From Clostridiales bacterium (GTDB taxonomy: Bacteria > Bacillota > Clostridia > DUOD01), in contig DUOD01000024.1 in the NCBI GenBank assembly GCA_012838995.1, positions 1 to 64,000 of the forward strand: 64,000 nt of DNA. The letters are read 5' to 3'. The notes below the pieces were generated by a model. The model made no database searches. It was not told the DNA's origin and was given only the letters and a program-made list of their open reading frames with translations. The translations under genes were made by a program, and so were the position numbers. Positions 30,936-40,394 of this stretch are shown here, piece after piece. Numbering within the stretch: the stretch's first letter is position 1; the number at the start of each line of letters is the position of its first letter.

Positions 30936-31685
30936 ATGAAAATTATTATCAAGGAAACCTATGATGATGTTAGCAAAGTAGCAGCTGACATGGTGGAAGA
31001 ACAAATCGTGAAAAAACCCGAGACGGTACTGAATCTGGCAACGGGTAGCACCCCGCTGGGGCTGTACAGTCAACTGGTGACCAGGTACCGGGAAAAAGGC
31101 CTGGATTTTTCCAAGGTAACCACCTTTAACCTGGATGAATACCTGGGCTTAACCCCGGATCATGAGCAAAGTTATAGGTATTTTATGGAGGATAACCTCT
31201 TTAAGCATATAAATATAAATCCGTCGAATATAAATTTCCTGCGGGGCGACTGCTCGGACATAGAAGCCCATTGCCGAGAATATGAAGAAAAGATACGGCA
31301 ATCGGGAGGTATAGACCTTGAGATCCTAGGCATGGGCCATAACGGTCATATAGGCTTTAACGAGCCGGGAGCATCCTTTGACAGCATAACCCGTTGTGTG
31401 GACCTTACGGAAAGTACCATCCAAGCAAATGCGCGATTTTTCGAAAAAATAGATGATGTACCCCGTAAGGCTTTGTCCATGGGTATTAAGACCATTATGA
31501 GGGCAAAAAAGATAATACTTATAGTAACGGGCAGGGCCAAGGCCGAGACGGTGCATAAAGCCCTTTTCGGCAGGATAACCGCCGATGTGCCGGCTTCTGT
31601 ATTGCAGCTTCATCCCAATGCATGGGTATTGCTGGATAAGGAAGCGGCTTCCTTAATTGATGAAAAAGAATTAAGCATGGCTTAA
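30936..31685 (+). CDS. nagB: Glucosamine-6-phosphate deaminase
   Basis: LNLATGSTPLGLYSQL, FNLDEYLGL, GMGHNGHIGFNEPG. Confidence 0.97.
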   Translation: MKIIIKETYDDVSKVAADMVEEQIVKKPETVLNLATGSTPLGLYSQLVTRYREKGLDFSKVTTFNLDEYLGLTPDHEQSYRYFMEDNLFKHININPSNINFLRGDCSDIEAHCREYEEKIRQSGGIDLEILGMGHNGHIGFNEPGASFDSITRCVDLTESTIQANARFFEKIDDVPRKALSMGIKTIMRAKKIILIVTGRAKAETVHKALFGRITADVPASVLQLHPNAWVLLDKEAASLIDEKELSMA

Positions 31686-31902
31686 ACATATAATAATCAG
31701 TTTAGTCATAAAATAAAAATGTATCAGATAAAAGCATTTTGGACAAGGGAAAAATGTATAACATTAGAGCTGTGAGGATGAGGCCAAATACTGAAGGAAA
31801 ACAGGCTGCCTTCGGCCCATTGGATAAACAACAAAAATTACCTTGATAAAAAAATTATTAAAGTGTATTATAGATACAAATTGAATTTTAGGAGGATAAG
31901 AA

Positions 31903-32109
31903 ATGTCAAAAGTAACTAAGGATATGACCATATCCCAGGTACTAATGATGGATAAAGGTACCGCCTCGATTTTTATGAACCACGGCATGTATTGTCTTGG
32001 ATGCCCTTCGGCAAGCGGTGAAAGCATACAGGATGCTTGTGCCGTTCATGGAATAGACGTCGATACTCTAATAAAGGACTTGAACGAATATCTTGAAAAG
32101 GGTGAATAG
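31903..32109 (+). CDS. DUF1858 domain-containing protein
   Basis: 68 aa SKVTKDMTISQVLMMDKGTASIFMNHGMYCLGCPSASGESIQDAC. Confidence 0.9.
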   Translation: MSKVTKDMTISQVLMMDKGTASIFMNHGMYCLGCPSASGESIQDACAVHGIDVDTLIKDLNEYLEKGE

Positions 32110-32124
32110 ACGCAAACCGAATAC

Positions 32125-32156
32125 AAAGGCAGCCTTAAGGCTGCCTTTTATTTTCG
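32125..32156 (+). terminator. Intrinsic terminator
   Basis: AAAGGCAGCCTTAAGGCTGCCTTTTATTTT. Confidence 0.85.
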
Positions 32157-32301
32157 GTTTGTAAGTTTACCGGCTATTAAGAGGAAGACGGGAATTTTAT
32201 TAAATGCTCCGGTGTATGATGCTATTATCAAATGGGGTATGATGTTAGTATAACTAAAGATTTTAAATATTTCCCCGAAATTTGGGAGGCGGAGGATATT
32301 T

Positions 32302-33690
32302 ATGAATAAAACAAAGTATGATGTTATCATAATCGGTGGCGGACCTGCCGGCATATTTACGGCCCTTGAACTGGTAAAGCATAACGATAATCTGGACATA
32401 TTATTACTGGAAAAGGGTTTGGATATAGAAAAGAGAAAATGTCCCATTGATAACGGTACTGACAGGTGCATTCATTGTCCTTGCTGCTCCGTTGTTACCG
32501 GGTGGGGCGGTGCAGGGGCTTTCAGCGACGGTAAGTTTACCATGACCGCAGAATTCGGCGGCATACTGGGCGAATATATTTCTCAGAAAAGGCTGCTGGA
32601 CCTGATAGATTATGTGGATAAAGTATATGTAAGTTTTGGGGCAACTACTAAGGTACACGGTACAGATGAACAAAGGGTGGCGGATATCCAAAAAAAGGCT
32701 GCGGCCGCCGACCTAAAACTGGTACCGGCTGTAATTAAGCATTTGGGTACCGATAAATGTTATGAAGTACTGAAAAAGATGCAGCTTTATCTGCAGGATC
32801 TAATAGAAATAAGAACTTGTACCTTTGTGGAAGATATATTGGTTGAAAACGACAGGGTAAAGGGCGTCAGAATAAAGGGCGGTCAGGAAATCTATGGAGA
32901 TTATGTGGTAGCCATGCCCGGCCGGGAGGGGGCCGAATGGTTTTATAACCAGACCGCCAAACTGGGTCTTAAAACGGTAAACAATCCTATTGACATAGGC
33001 GTCAGGGTAGAAGTGCCTGCAGTGGTGATGAAGGATCTGACCGATGTGGTCTATGAATCCAAGCTGATTTATTATACCAAATGCTTTGATGACATGGTAA
33101 GGACCTTTTGTATGAATCCATACGGTCAAGTGGTCATTGAAAACAATAACGGCCTTAAGACGGTTAACGGTCATAGTTTTTCCGATAAAAAGACGGAAAA
33201 TACTAACTTTGCCCTGTTGGTAAGCAAGGAATTCACCCAACCCTTTAAATCGCCCATAGCGTACGGTAAATATATTGCCACCTTGGCCAATATGCTGGGC
33301 GAGGGGGTTATAATTCAGCGGTTGGGGGATTTATTGAAGGGAAGGAGATCTACTCCTGAACGGATTAAAAAATGTTTGACGGTACCCACCTTAAAGGATG
33401 CAACCCCGGGGGATTTAAGCCTGGTACTGCCTTACAGGCATCTTCAGAACATTATAGAAATGCTGGAGGCCCTGGATAAGGTGGCGCCGGGTGTTTATTC
33501 GAGAAACACTCTGCTCTACGGTGTGGAAGTAAAGTTTTATTCGGCCAGGGTGGAAGTGGATGAAAGGCTGGAAACAAGGATACGCAATCTCTTTGCCGCC
33601 GGTGACGGTGCAGGCATCACCAGGGGGCTGGCCCAGGCGTCGGTATCCGGCGTGGTTGTGGCAAATGAAATTTTAAACAGAATGGGCTAG
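32302..33690 (+). CDS. NAD(P)/FAD-dependent oxidoreductase
   Basis: DVIIIGGGPAGIFTALEL dinucleotide-binding motif; GWGGAGAFSDGKFTM; LFAAGDGAGITRGLAQASVSGVVVANEI. Confidence 0.88.
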   Translation: MNKTKYDVIIIGGGPAGIFTALELVKHNDNLDILLLEKGLDIEKRKCPIDNGTDRCIHCPCCSVVTGWGGAGAFSDGKFTMTAEFGGILGEYISQKRLLDLIDYVDKVYVSFGATTKVHGTDEQRVADIQKKAAAADLKLVPAVIKHLGTDKCYEVLKKMQLYLQDLIEIRTCTFVEDILVENDRVKGVRIKGGQEIYGDYVVAMPGREGAEWFYNQTAKLGLKTVNNPIDIGVRVEVPAVVMKDLTDVVYESKLIYYTKCFDDMVRTFCMNPYGQVVIENNNGLKTVNGHSFSDKKTENTNFALLVSKEFTQPFKSPIAYGKYIATLANMLGEGVIIQRLGDLLKGRRSTPERIKKCLTVPTLKDATPGDLSLVLPYRHLQNIIEMLEALDKVAPGVYSRNTLLYGVEVKFYSARVEVDERLETRIRNLFAAGDGAGITRGLAQASVSGVVVANEILNRMG

Positions 33691-34090
33691 AAACATAGAA
33701 AGGTATGCCGTCGGATTTAACGAAGGGTATGTTTCCATATAACTCACCTTAAGCGCCTTAAAAGGTTTTGGCCGGCCTACTTTTACTTGGCACGGGTGTA
33801 CAACTTCTTATAAAGGAATTTTTCAGTGGGAAATTAGAGAGCCGGTTTGGAAAAGGCCATGGGTGCACAACCCCTATGAAGAAATTTCCCGCCCGGGCAA
33901 AGGAGTCTTGTCCATATGGGAAGGGACTGAAGTATAGGCGCTGCTAATCTATAAAGACTTTAAACGTTTGCCCAACAAAGCTTAAAAAAAAGCTTAAAAA
34001 TATATAAATAAGACGAAAAGCTTCGGGGATTGCAGTTTTTATGACTACACGGAGCTAAACGGGATAACCAATGGTAAAAAAATATTTTTA

Positions 34091-34158
34091 AATAAAAGCA
34101 CAAATTTTGTTCTTACGGCATATGATGTTTTAGGAAAGTGTGTGCTTTTATTTTTTTT
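34091..34158 (+). terminator. Terminator-like hairpin with long loop
   Basis: AATAAAAGCACA (34091-34102) pairs perfectly with TGTGCTTTTATT (34141-34152), followed by a T-run. Confidence 0.5.
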
Positions 34159-34169
34159 GGGGTGATTAT

Positions 34170-34271
34170 ATGGGGTGGGTGTTTAAGAAATATATCATTT
34201 TAACATTGATTATTGCCGTTATAATAATAATACCCGTACTCATCATAATAAGTAGGATAAATCTTTCTTAA
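34170..34271 (+). CDS. Putative 33-aa single-TM microprotein
   Basis: MGWVFKKYIILTLIIAVIIIIPVLIIISRINLS preceded by GGGGTGATT RBS-like sequence. Confidence 0.4.
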   Translation: MGWVFKKYIILTLIIAVIIIIPVLIIISRINLS

Positions 34272-34360
34272 TTTTCGCGGAATTCTTGATATAATATTGT
34301 TGACATAAGAAATCAGATATAGTATCATAATGAACTGTAACGGGTACGTTTTTGTCTCCT

Positions 34361-34436
34361 GACCCATTAGCTCAGTTGGTAGAGCACTTGACTTTTAATC
34401 AAGGAGTCCGGCGTTCGAATCGCCGATGGGTCACCA
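34361..34436 (+). tRNA. tRNA-Lys(TTT), CCA encoded
   Basis: Cloverleaf GACCCAT...ATGGGTC; anticodon loop CTTTTAA; TTCGAAT T-loop. Confidence 0.97.
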
Positions 34437-34440
34437 TTGT

Positions 34441-34515
34441 GGCCCCTTGGTCAAGTGGTTAAGACACCGCCCTTTCACGGCGGTAACAGGGGTTCGAATC
34501 CCCTAGGGGTCACCA
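34441..34515 (+). tRNA. tRNA-Glu(TTC), CCA encoded
   Basis: Acceptor GGCCCCT/AGGGGTC; anticodon loop CTTTCAC. Confidence 0.97.
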
Positions 34516-34587
34516 TTTTATAAAAAATCGGATATCAGAAGTCAGATGTCCGCTTGAACTTGTTTCAAGTCTTTTACATCTGTAATA

Positions 34588-34664
34588 GGCCCAGTAGTTC
34601 AGTTGGTTAGAACGCCAGCCTGTCACGCTGGAGGTCGAGGGTTCGAGTCCCTTCTGGGTCGCCA
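34588..34664 (+). tRNA. tRNA-Asp(GTC), CCA encoded
   Basis: Acceptor GGCCCAG/CTGGGTC; anticodon loop CTGTCAC. Confidence 0.97.
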
Positions 34665-34665
34665 C

Positions 34666-34741
34666 GCTGGTGTAGCTCAATTGGCAGAGCAGCTGATTTG
34701 TAATCAGCAGGTTGCGGGTTCGAGTCCCATCACCAGCTCCA
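34666..34741 (+). tRNA. tRNA-Thr(TGT), CCA encoded
   Basis: Acceptor GCTGGTG/CACCAGC; anticodon loop TTTGTAA. Confidence 0.97.
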
Positions 34742-34823
34742 AAACTGAATATAAGAATGAGGCGAATTGGGAATCATAAAGGCGGACATGTTATCCGATT
34801 TCTGATATCCTGTATTGAAACAC

Positions 34824-34908
34824 GGAGGGATACCCAAGTGGCCAAAGGGGGCAGACTGTAAATCTGTTGGCTCAGCCTTCGGTGGTTCGAATCCACCTCC
34901 CTCCACCA
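34824..34908 (+). tRNA. tRNA-Tyr(GTA), long variable arm, CCA encoded
   Basis: Acceptor GGAGGGA/TCCCTCC; anticodon loop CTGTAAA; class II variable arm. Confidence 0.97.
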
Positions 34909-35669
34909 TCAAATTTAAGTCTCACAATTTTTTTGCCTCAAAACCACAGTTATCATACAATCCTGTCTACTTTAAATGCGGTATTCTAATGCTTGGTAGA
35001 GCATTTTGCATCTTTAGCCGTTGCAAACTATTCCTTTGGGGAATTCGTATCCTTACCGAATTATAATATCTTGTTCCGTCGTCAAAGTTTTAATCTAGAT
35101 CATTGTAACATAACCTGGTAAAACTCTGTTTCATATGCCCGTTAAAGTCTATTTTATAAACTTAATAGGACAATCCAAATCATATCATGGGTTAAATGAA
35201 AGAATACTTCTTCGTACATGCCGTTATCGTTATCCTTTACAAACATTGAGATAAGTAAATGTAGAAAGAGTGGCTAAATTTTTATAAAATACAGAAAAAT
35301 CAATGGGAAAACGTCATCAAAGATTTAAAGGGAAAGTCTGGGCTTTAGCTTAACAAAGAATACGGGAATTGGTGGATAGAAGGCGGCCTTGCCATAGGAC
35401 GCTTTTTTCTTTGAAAAGTTTGTGCTTTTTGATGTGGTATCTTTTAAAATCGGTGTTATATTTAATGACGGCTGCTTTTTAACCCCGGAATTTTCCGCTG
35501 CGTTGGTAGCAGTCTTTTTGGCACAAGCTACCGGTTGGCCAATAGAGCTTGAAAATTTTATGCTGCGTAGGAGTGTCGTTTTTCCTTTTGCCCTACGTTG
35601 AAGGGTTAAAAGTTTAAGTGTATAATAAATATATAGTTCCAAATAGTTATATTATGATGGATATAATGT

Positions 35670-36029
35670 TTGGGAGTGAAGTTTTTGCAACTGTTATTAA
35701 TAGTGTTAAACAAAACTGAAAAACTGGATGAACTGTTGGAAGCCTTCCTGGAAAACGGTTTTTCGGGAGCAACCATTATCAGCACTACCGGTATGGTATC
35801 TAAACTGGCAAAGAGTATGGAGGACTATCCGATATTCGGCTCCCTTCGATATATAATCGATTTGGACCGTGAGGAAAACAAAACTATTTTTATGGCTCTT
35901 AAGGATGAGCAGGTGGAGCCTGCAAAAAAGATTGTGCGTGAAATTATCGGCGATTTATCCAAGCCGGACACTGCGGTATTATTAACATTTCCAATACTTA
36001 CCGTAGAAGGGATCGAGCAACAAAAATGA
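35670..36029 (+). CDS. PII-like (nitrogen regulatory PII-superfamily-like) small protein; start may be GTG/TTG further in
   Basis: LQLLLIVLNKTEKLDELLEAFLENGFSGATIISTTGM...KTIFMALKDEQVEPAKKIVREIIGDL: beta-alpha-beta PII-like pattern; stop overlaps the antiporter ATG. Confidence 0.65.
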   Translation: MGVKFLQLLLIVLNKTEKLDELLEAFLENGFSGATIISTTGMVSKLAKSMEDYPIFGSLRYIIDLDREENKTIFMALKDEQVEPAKKIVREIIGDLSKPDTAVLLTFPILTVEGIEQQK

Positions 36030-37195
36030 GCATATTCTTTTACCTGGCCCTGATTTTGTTTTCGGGGTTTATTTTTGGGCGGATTGCAAAATACATAAAA
36101 CTTCCCAATGTAACGGGTTATTTGATTGCAGGATTGCTTATAGGACCCCATATATTTAATTTACTTTCAACGGATATTCTATCACAACTTAATATAATTT
36201 CCGAGATGGCCCTTGCCTTTATAGCGTTTTCAATTGGTTCCGAATTTGGATTGTCTTATTTAAAAAAAGCGGGAATGACCCCGATAGTTATAGCGTTATG
36301 CGAAGCACTGCTGGCGTCTGTCTTGGTGACAGGGGTATTAATGCTCTTTGGCTTTGATACTAAAATATCTTTGCTGTTAGGCGCCATTGCAGCGGCAACA
36401 GCACCGGCTGCCACAATTATGGTGGTAAAACAATATAATGCAAAGGGACCTGTAACCAATACGCTGCTTAGCGTTGTAGCATTGGACGACGCAGTGGCGC
36501 TTATAGCCTTTGGTTTCGCAATGGCAATAGTTAATTCCATGCTGAATCCGGGCCAGAATTCGGCCGTGGCCACCGCTGTTTTACCCGTTGTAGAGATAGT
36601 AGGTTCGGTTGGACTGGGTTTACTTCTTGGTTGGGTTTTTAGCATTCCGCTACGGTTTTTTAAAAAGAATTCAAACAGGTTAATTTTAACCTGCGCATTT
36701 GTATTTTTAGCAAACGCCCTTGCAAACTTTGCCGGCCTGTCTTCTTTATTGTTGTGTATGAGTATGGGAGCGGCTTTAACTAACGTAAGCTCATCGGGAA
36801 GGCAAGTATTTAAAATTGTGGACTATATTACTCCTCCCATATTCCTGATGTTCTTTGTAGTTTCGGGTGCCCAGCTGGATGTTTCCATCCTACCTGAAAT
36901 CGGAGTTATTGGAGTATTATATCTTGTAGTCAGGGTTGTAGGAAAGATCGCCGGTGCTTCGTTGGGGGCCCATCTGGCGAAAGCACCGGAAACGGTGAAA
37001 AAATATATCGGTTTGACCTTACTACCCCAGGCAGGTGTTGCCATAGGTTTATCTTTAGTGGCTTCCAATGCCCTGCCTGAATACGGGCAAACCATTCGTG
37101 CGGTCATCCTATGTGCCACATTGATATATGAACTGGTCGGGCCTGCCATTACCAAGATAGGCCTGAAAAAGGCAGGGGAAATAAAAGAGGACTGA
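36026..37195 (+). CDS. Cation:proton antiporter, CPA2/Kef-type membrane domain
   Basis: 389 aa multi-TM; FGRIAKYIKLPNVTGYLIAGLLIGPHIFNLLS, FSIGSEFGLSYLKK, LPQAGVAIGLSLVA. Confidence 0.88.
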   Translation: MSIFFYLALILFSGFIFGRIAKYIKLPNVTGYLIAGLLIGPHIFNLLSTDILSQLNIISEMALAFIAFSIGSEFGLSYLKKAGMTPIVIALCEALLASVLVTGVLMLFGFDTKISLLLGAIAAATAPAATIMVVKQYNAKGPVTNTLLSVVALDDAVALIAFGFAMAIVNSMLNPGQNSAVATAVLPVVEIVGSVGLGLLLGWVFSIPLRFFKKNSNRLILTCAFVFLANALANFAGLSSLLLCMSMGAALTNVSSSGRQVFKIVDYITPPIFLMFFVVSGAQLDVSILPEIGVIGVLYLVVRVVGKIAGASLGAHLAKAPETVKKYIGLTLLPQAGVAIGLSLVASNALPEYGQTIRAVILCATLIYELVGPAITKIGLKKAGEIKED

Positions 37196-37479
37196 TATAA
37201 CCAACCTGTATGCTTAACGGCTGTTTTTGTACTTAAAAAGTTGAAACTTTATATGGCGGCTTTTCTATTATTTATATAATAAATGCCAATACGTTCCTTA
37301 TACTGGCTTTTGGCTGTTTTAGGTCGGTAGTCCCTTATGGTTTGGGAAATGTAATGAAAATTTTGCTTTTATAAAGGAAAACACTGTTTTATGTAGAATA
37401 TACCTAAATAGCAACAAATATATCCCTTTGTTTGGAAATATATCTTGCGTTCATTACCATTAATGCCGGGGGTAATGTT

Positions 37480-38577
37480 ATGAATCTCGACTTGTCCCAG
37501 CATTTATTATGCATAGAAAGGATTTTGGGAAAAGACTGTGCCTTTGTCTGCCTTTCAGATCAGGAACATTGGATTTGCGAGATACTGTCCAAGGATGAAT
37601 ATAAGTGGATAGACATTAAAAAAGCCCTGGCCTTCAAAACAAGCTATCTTAATAATATTACCGTCTTACCGATGAATAATGGCAGAAGTTCAATATTCTA
37701 CGAGAAGGACCACGGTTTTCCTGGCTTTATCTGCTATGCCGTTCCCATTTACGGAAAGGATGACAATGTTTTATACGTATTACTGGCCTTTTGTAAACAA
37801 GATGTTCCGAGGGAGGATATGCTATATCTCATGGAAGCGATTGCCTACTGTATGGGCAGGGAACTTATATACGTAGCCAAGATTAAAGATTTGGATCAAA
37901 GGAATGAATTATTGGAGAAACAAAAGGCAGATTTTGTGGACAACATTTTAATTTTTGTCCATGAGATAAAGAATGCCATTTCTAATTTGAGTGCCTGTAT
38001 ACAGTTGCTTAAGCATGATATGGAAGGGGAAGACATAGAAAAGGTAAACCGTATGCTAAAAAAAGTAGCTGCGATAAATGACATCGTAGGTGAGCTGGTC
38101 AACTGGGGAAAGACCAACAAGCTCAAGCTGACTAAGACGTGCATAAATCAACAGGTGAGAAATATATGCGACTATGTGCAAAACCAGGCCTGGATAAAGG
38201 GTATTACCCTTAAGGTAAACACAGGCGACAAACCCGTATATGCCAATATCGATACCGGTATGATGAACCAGGTTTTTTTGAATATTATAGATAACGCCTT
38301 TGCCGCCATGGAACAAGGGGGCGTGCTGGAGATTACGGTAAAGGGGGATTTTGAACGGAAAACAGTAAGCATTATTTTTAAGGACAACGGGTGCGGAATA
38401 CCGGAAGAAAACATGGAAAAAATTTTTAAACTCTTTTTTACCACCAAATCCGAAGGTTCCGGGCTGGGACTTTCGCTGTGCAAAAACATTGTCTTCGGTC
38501 ATGGGGGTACCATTGAAGTCGACAGTCAGGAGGGCAAAGGTACAACCTTTATCGTTAACCTTCCCATGGTTGTATGA
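37480..38577 (+). CDS. Sensor histidine kinase (HisKA/HATPase_c), no TM, no adjacent response regulator
   Basis: VHEIKNAISNLSACIQLLKHD H-box; NIIDNAFAAMEQGG N-box; DNGCGIPEENMEKIFKLFFTTKSEGSGLGLSLCKNI G boxes. Confidence 0.85.
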   Translation: MNLDLSQHLLCIERILGKDCAFVCLSDQEHWICEILSKDEYKWIDIKKALAFKTSYLNNITVLPMNNGRSSIFYEKDHGFPGFICYAVPIYGKDDNVLYVLLAFCKQDVPREDMLYLMEAIAYCMGRELIYVAKIKDLDQRNELLEKQKADFVDNILIFVHEIKNAISNLSACIQLLKHDMEGEDIEKVNRMLKKVAAINDIVGELVNWGKTNKLKLTKTCINQQVRNICDYVQNQAWIKGITLKVNTGDKPVYANIDTGMMNQVFLNIIDNAFAAMEQGGVLEITVKGDFERKTVSIIFKDNGCGIPEENMEKIFKLFFTTKSEGSGLGLSLCKNIVFGHGGTIEVDSQEGKGTTFIVNLPMVV

Positions 38578-38607
38578 ATATAAAGCAAAATATTATATTA
38601 TACATAT

Positions 38608-38661
38608 AATAACCCTACTATCGAGGTATAACCTATACAAACATCAAGGGTTATTTTTTTA
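38608..38661 (+). terminator. Terminator-like hairpin after the histidine kinase gene
   Basis: AATAACCCT ... AGGGTTATT followed by TTTTTATT. Confidence 0.55.
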
Positions 38662-38677
38662 TTAAATATGGGGGAAG

Positions 38678-40246
38678 GTGCAGCTATTGAAAATATATTA
38701 TACCGGACGAAAAACCTTAAGGATAATACTGTTTTCCATTATAGCCATAACAATACTGGCCGTTATTATAAATTTTGTGTTGGTTAGCAGCCGGTTGTCC
38801 CGTCAAGGCTTTGATTATACAGGGTGGGACGAGGAATTGGTCCGTCTTAGCAACAGGCTGCCCCGTTATACAATAGAAGCCAGCTTCCATGAAGAGGAAA
38901 AGCTGGTAAAGGCGGCATGGCAATTGGACTATACCAATAATACAGGCGCCGACTTGGATGAGTTGTATTTTATCCTCCATCCCAATGCCTTTAGCAGTCG
39001 TGAAGATCCTCCCTTTCCGGATGATCAGCTCGACCAGGCCTATCCCGAGGGCTTTTCGGAAGGATATATCCGTATATTAAAGGTGGAAAGCGATCATGGC
39101 ATTTCCCACGAAACAGAAGGAAAGAGAAGGGAGTTTTTAAGAGTAGACCTTAATACCCCCTTAAAGAAGGGGGATAGCATTATAATCAATATGGAGTTTG
39201 AGGTAAAACTACCCCAATGCCTGGGCCGGTTTGGTTATGGACAGCATACGGTAAATATCACCAATTGGTATCCCATACTGGCGGTCTGCGACAGGGATAC
39301 GGGATGGAGTTTGTATCCCTATTACGAAATCGGCGATCCTTTTTATAGCGATGTGGCCAATTATAAAGTCACCATTTGTGCTCCGAAGGATTATGAAATA
39401 GCCTGCACCGGCGTGGCTGACAAAGTTGAAAATCAAGGGGATAACAATATATGGCATGTCGAAGCCCTGGGCGTTAGAGATTTTGCATGGATAATGAGCG
39501 ATGGCTTCATGGTTTCCCAGGAGACAGCGGATGATATCTTGGTTAAGTCTTATTATTTCAGCAGGCCTTCGGGGACCAAAGCCTTGGAATACGGTAGGGA
39601 TGCCATTAAAATTTTCAACCGGTATTTCGGTCGGTATCCCTATCCCCAGTTTTCCATAGTACAGGCGGATTTTTATATCGGCGGAATGGAATATCCCAAC
39701 GTCATTTTAAATGACAAATCCCTGTACAGCACCGGCAGTCGGTTTATGCTGGAGTATGTTACAGTCCACGAAACCGCCCATCAATGGTGGTACGGACTGG
39801 TGGGCAACGATCAGGTTATGGAGGCTTGGTTAGATGAAGGGCTGACGGAGTATTCCACCGTTTTATATTTTGAAGAAAAGTACGGTGAGCAAAGGGGCCG
39901 GGCGGTATATGAAGGCGTGGTGGAGGGGAAATATATGGCCTATAAAAATACCTATGGCGTCCCGGAAGAAGGGCGGGAGGTAATTCTAAAGCCCACCTAC
40001 CGGTTCAAAGGATGGTTGACCTATGATGCCCTGGTGTACGGCAAGGGTGCCATGGTTTTTGACAGCCTTAGACAGCAAATGGGTGATGACACCTTTAAGA
40101 AGGTGCTGGCCCGATATTATGATGAAATGCGTTTTAAGAATGCTACCACCCAGGATTTTATAAATATTTGTAACAAAGTAACTAAAAAAGATTGGACGGA
40201 TTTTTTTGAAGACTGGCTGTTTGATGAAACCCCATCTCATGAATAA
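38678..40246 (+). CDS. Membrane-anchored M1 family zinc metallopeptidase
   Basis: TM N-terminus; GGMEYPN motif, VTVHETAHQWWYGLVGNDQVMEAWLDEGLTEYST (HExxH-x18-E). Confidence 0.93.
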   Translation: MQLLKIYYTGRKTLRIILFSIIAITILAVIINFVLVSSRLSRQGFDYTGWDEELVRLSNRLPRYTIEASFHEEEKLVKAAWQLDYTNNTGADLDELYFILHPNAFSSREDPPFPDDQLDQAYPEGFSEGYIRILKVESDHGISHETEGKRREFLRVDLNTPLKKGDSIIINMEFEVKLPQCLGRFGYGQHTVNITNWYPILAVCDRDTGWSLYPYYEIGDPFYSDVANYKVTICAPKDYEIACTGVADKVENQGDNNIWHVEALGVRDFAWIMSDGFMVSQETADDILVKSYYFSRPSGTKALEYGRDAIKIFNRYFGRYPYPQFSIVQADFYIGGMEYPNVILNDKSLYSTGSRFMLEYVTVHETAHQWWYGLVGNDQVMEAWLDEGLTEYSTVLYFEEKYGEQRGRAVYEGVVEGKYMAYKNTYGVPEEGREVILKPTYRFKGWLTYDALVYGKGAMVFDSLRQQMGDDTFKKVLARYYDEMRFKNATTQDFINICNKVTKKDWTDFFEDWLFDETPSHE

Positions 40247-40394
40247 TTTTTTTTACTTTTTGAAAAAATATACTACAAAATTATTAAAAAAAGAAGGAAT
40301 TTAACGGCCGATGTAGAATATATATTTAACAATTTCGTAAAATATTCGTAATATCGGTGTAATAATCTTAAGCAGGCTAAAATACCGGCTTAAG

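Noticed and set aside
33975-34075. Resemblance to a GEMM (c-di-GMP-I) aptamer: gacgaaaagcttcgggg ... cggagctaaacgggataaccaatgg
   Set aside because: AGCTTCG/CGGAGCT can pair, but the P1 5' strand complementary to GGATAACC and the usual P2 hairpin are missing. Only a decayed aptamer could be argued; an Infernal scan would settle it.
34730-34912. Minus-strand ORF (60 aa) over tRNA-Thr/Tyr, and plus ORF 34815-35066
   Set aside because: Overlap tRNA genes; spurious translations of tRNA sequence.
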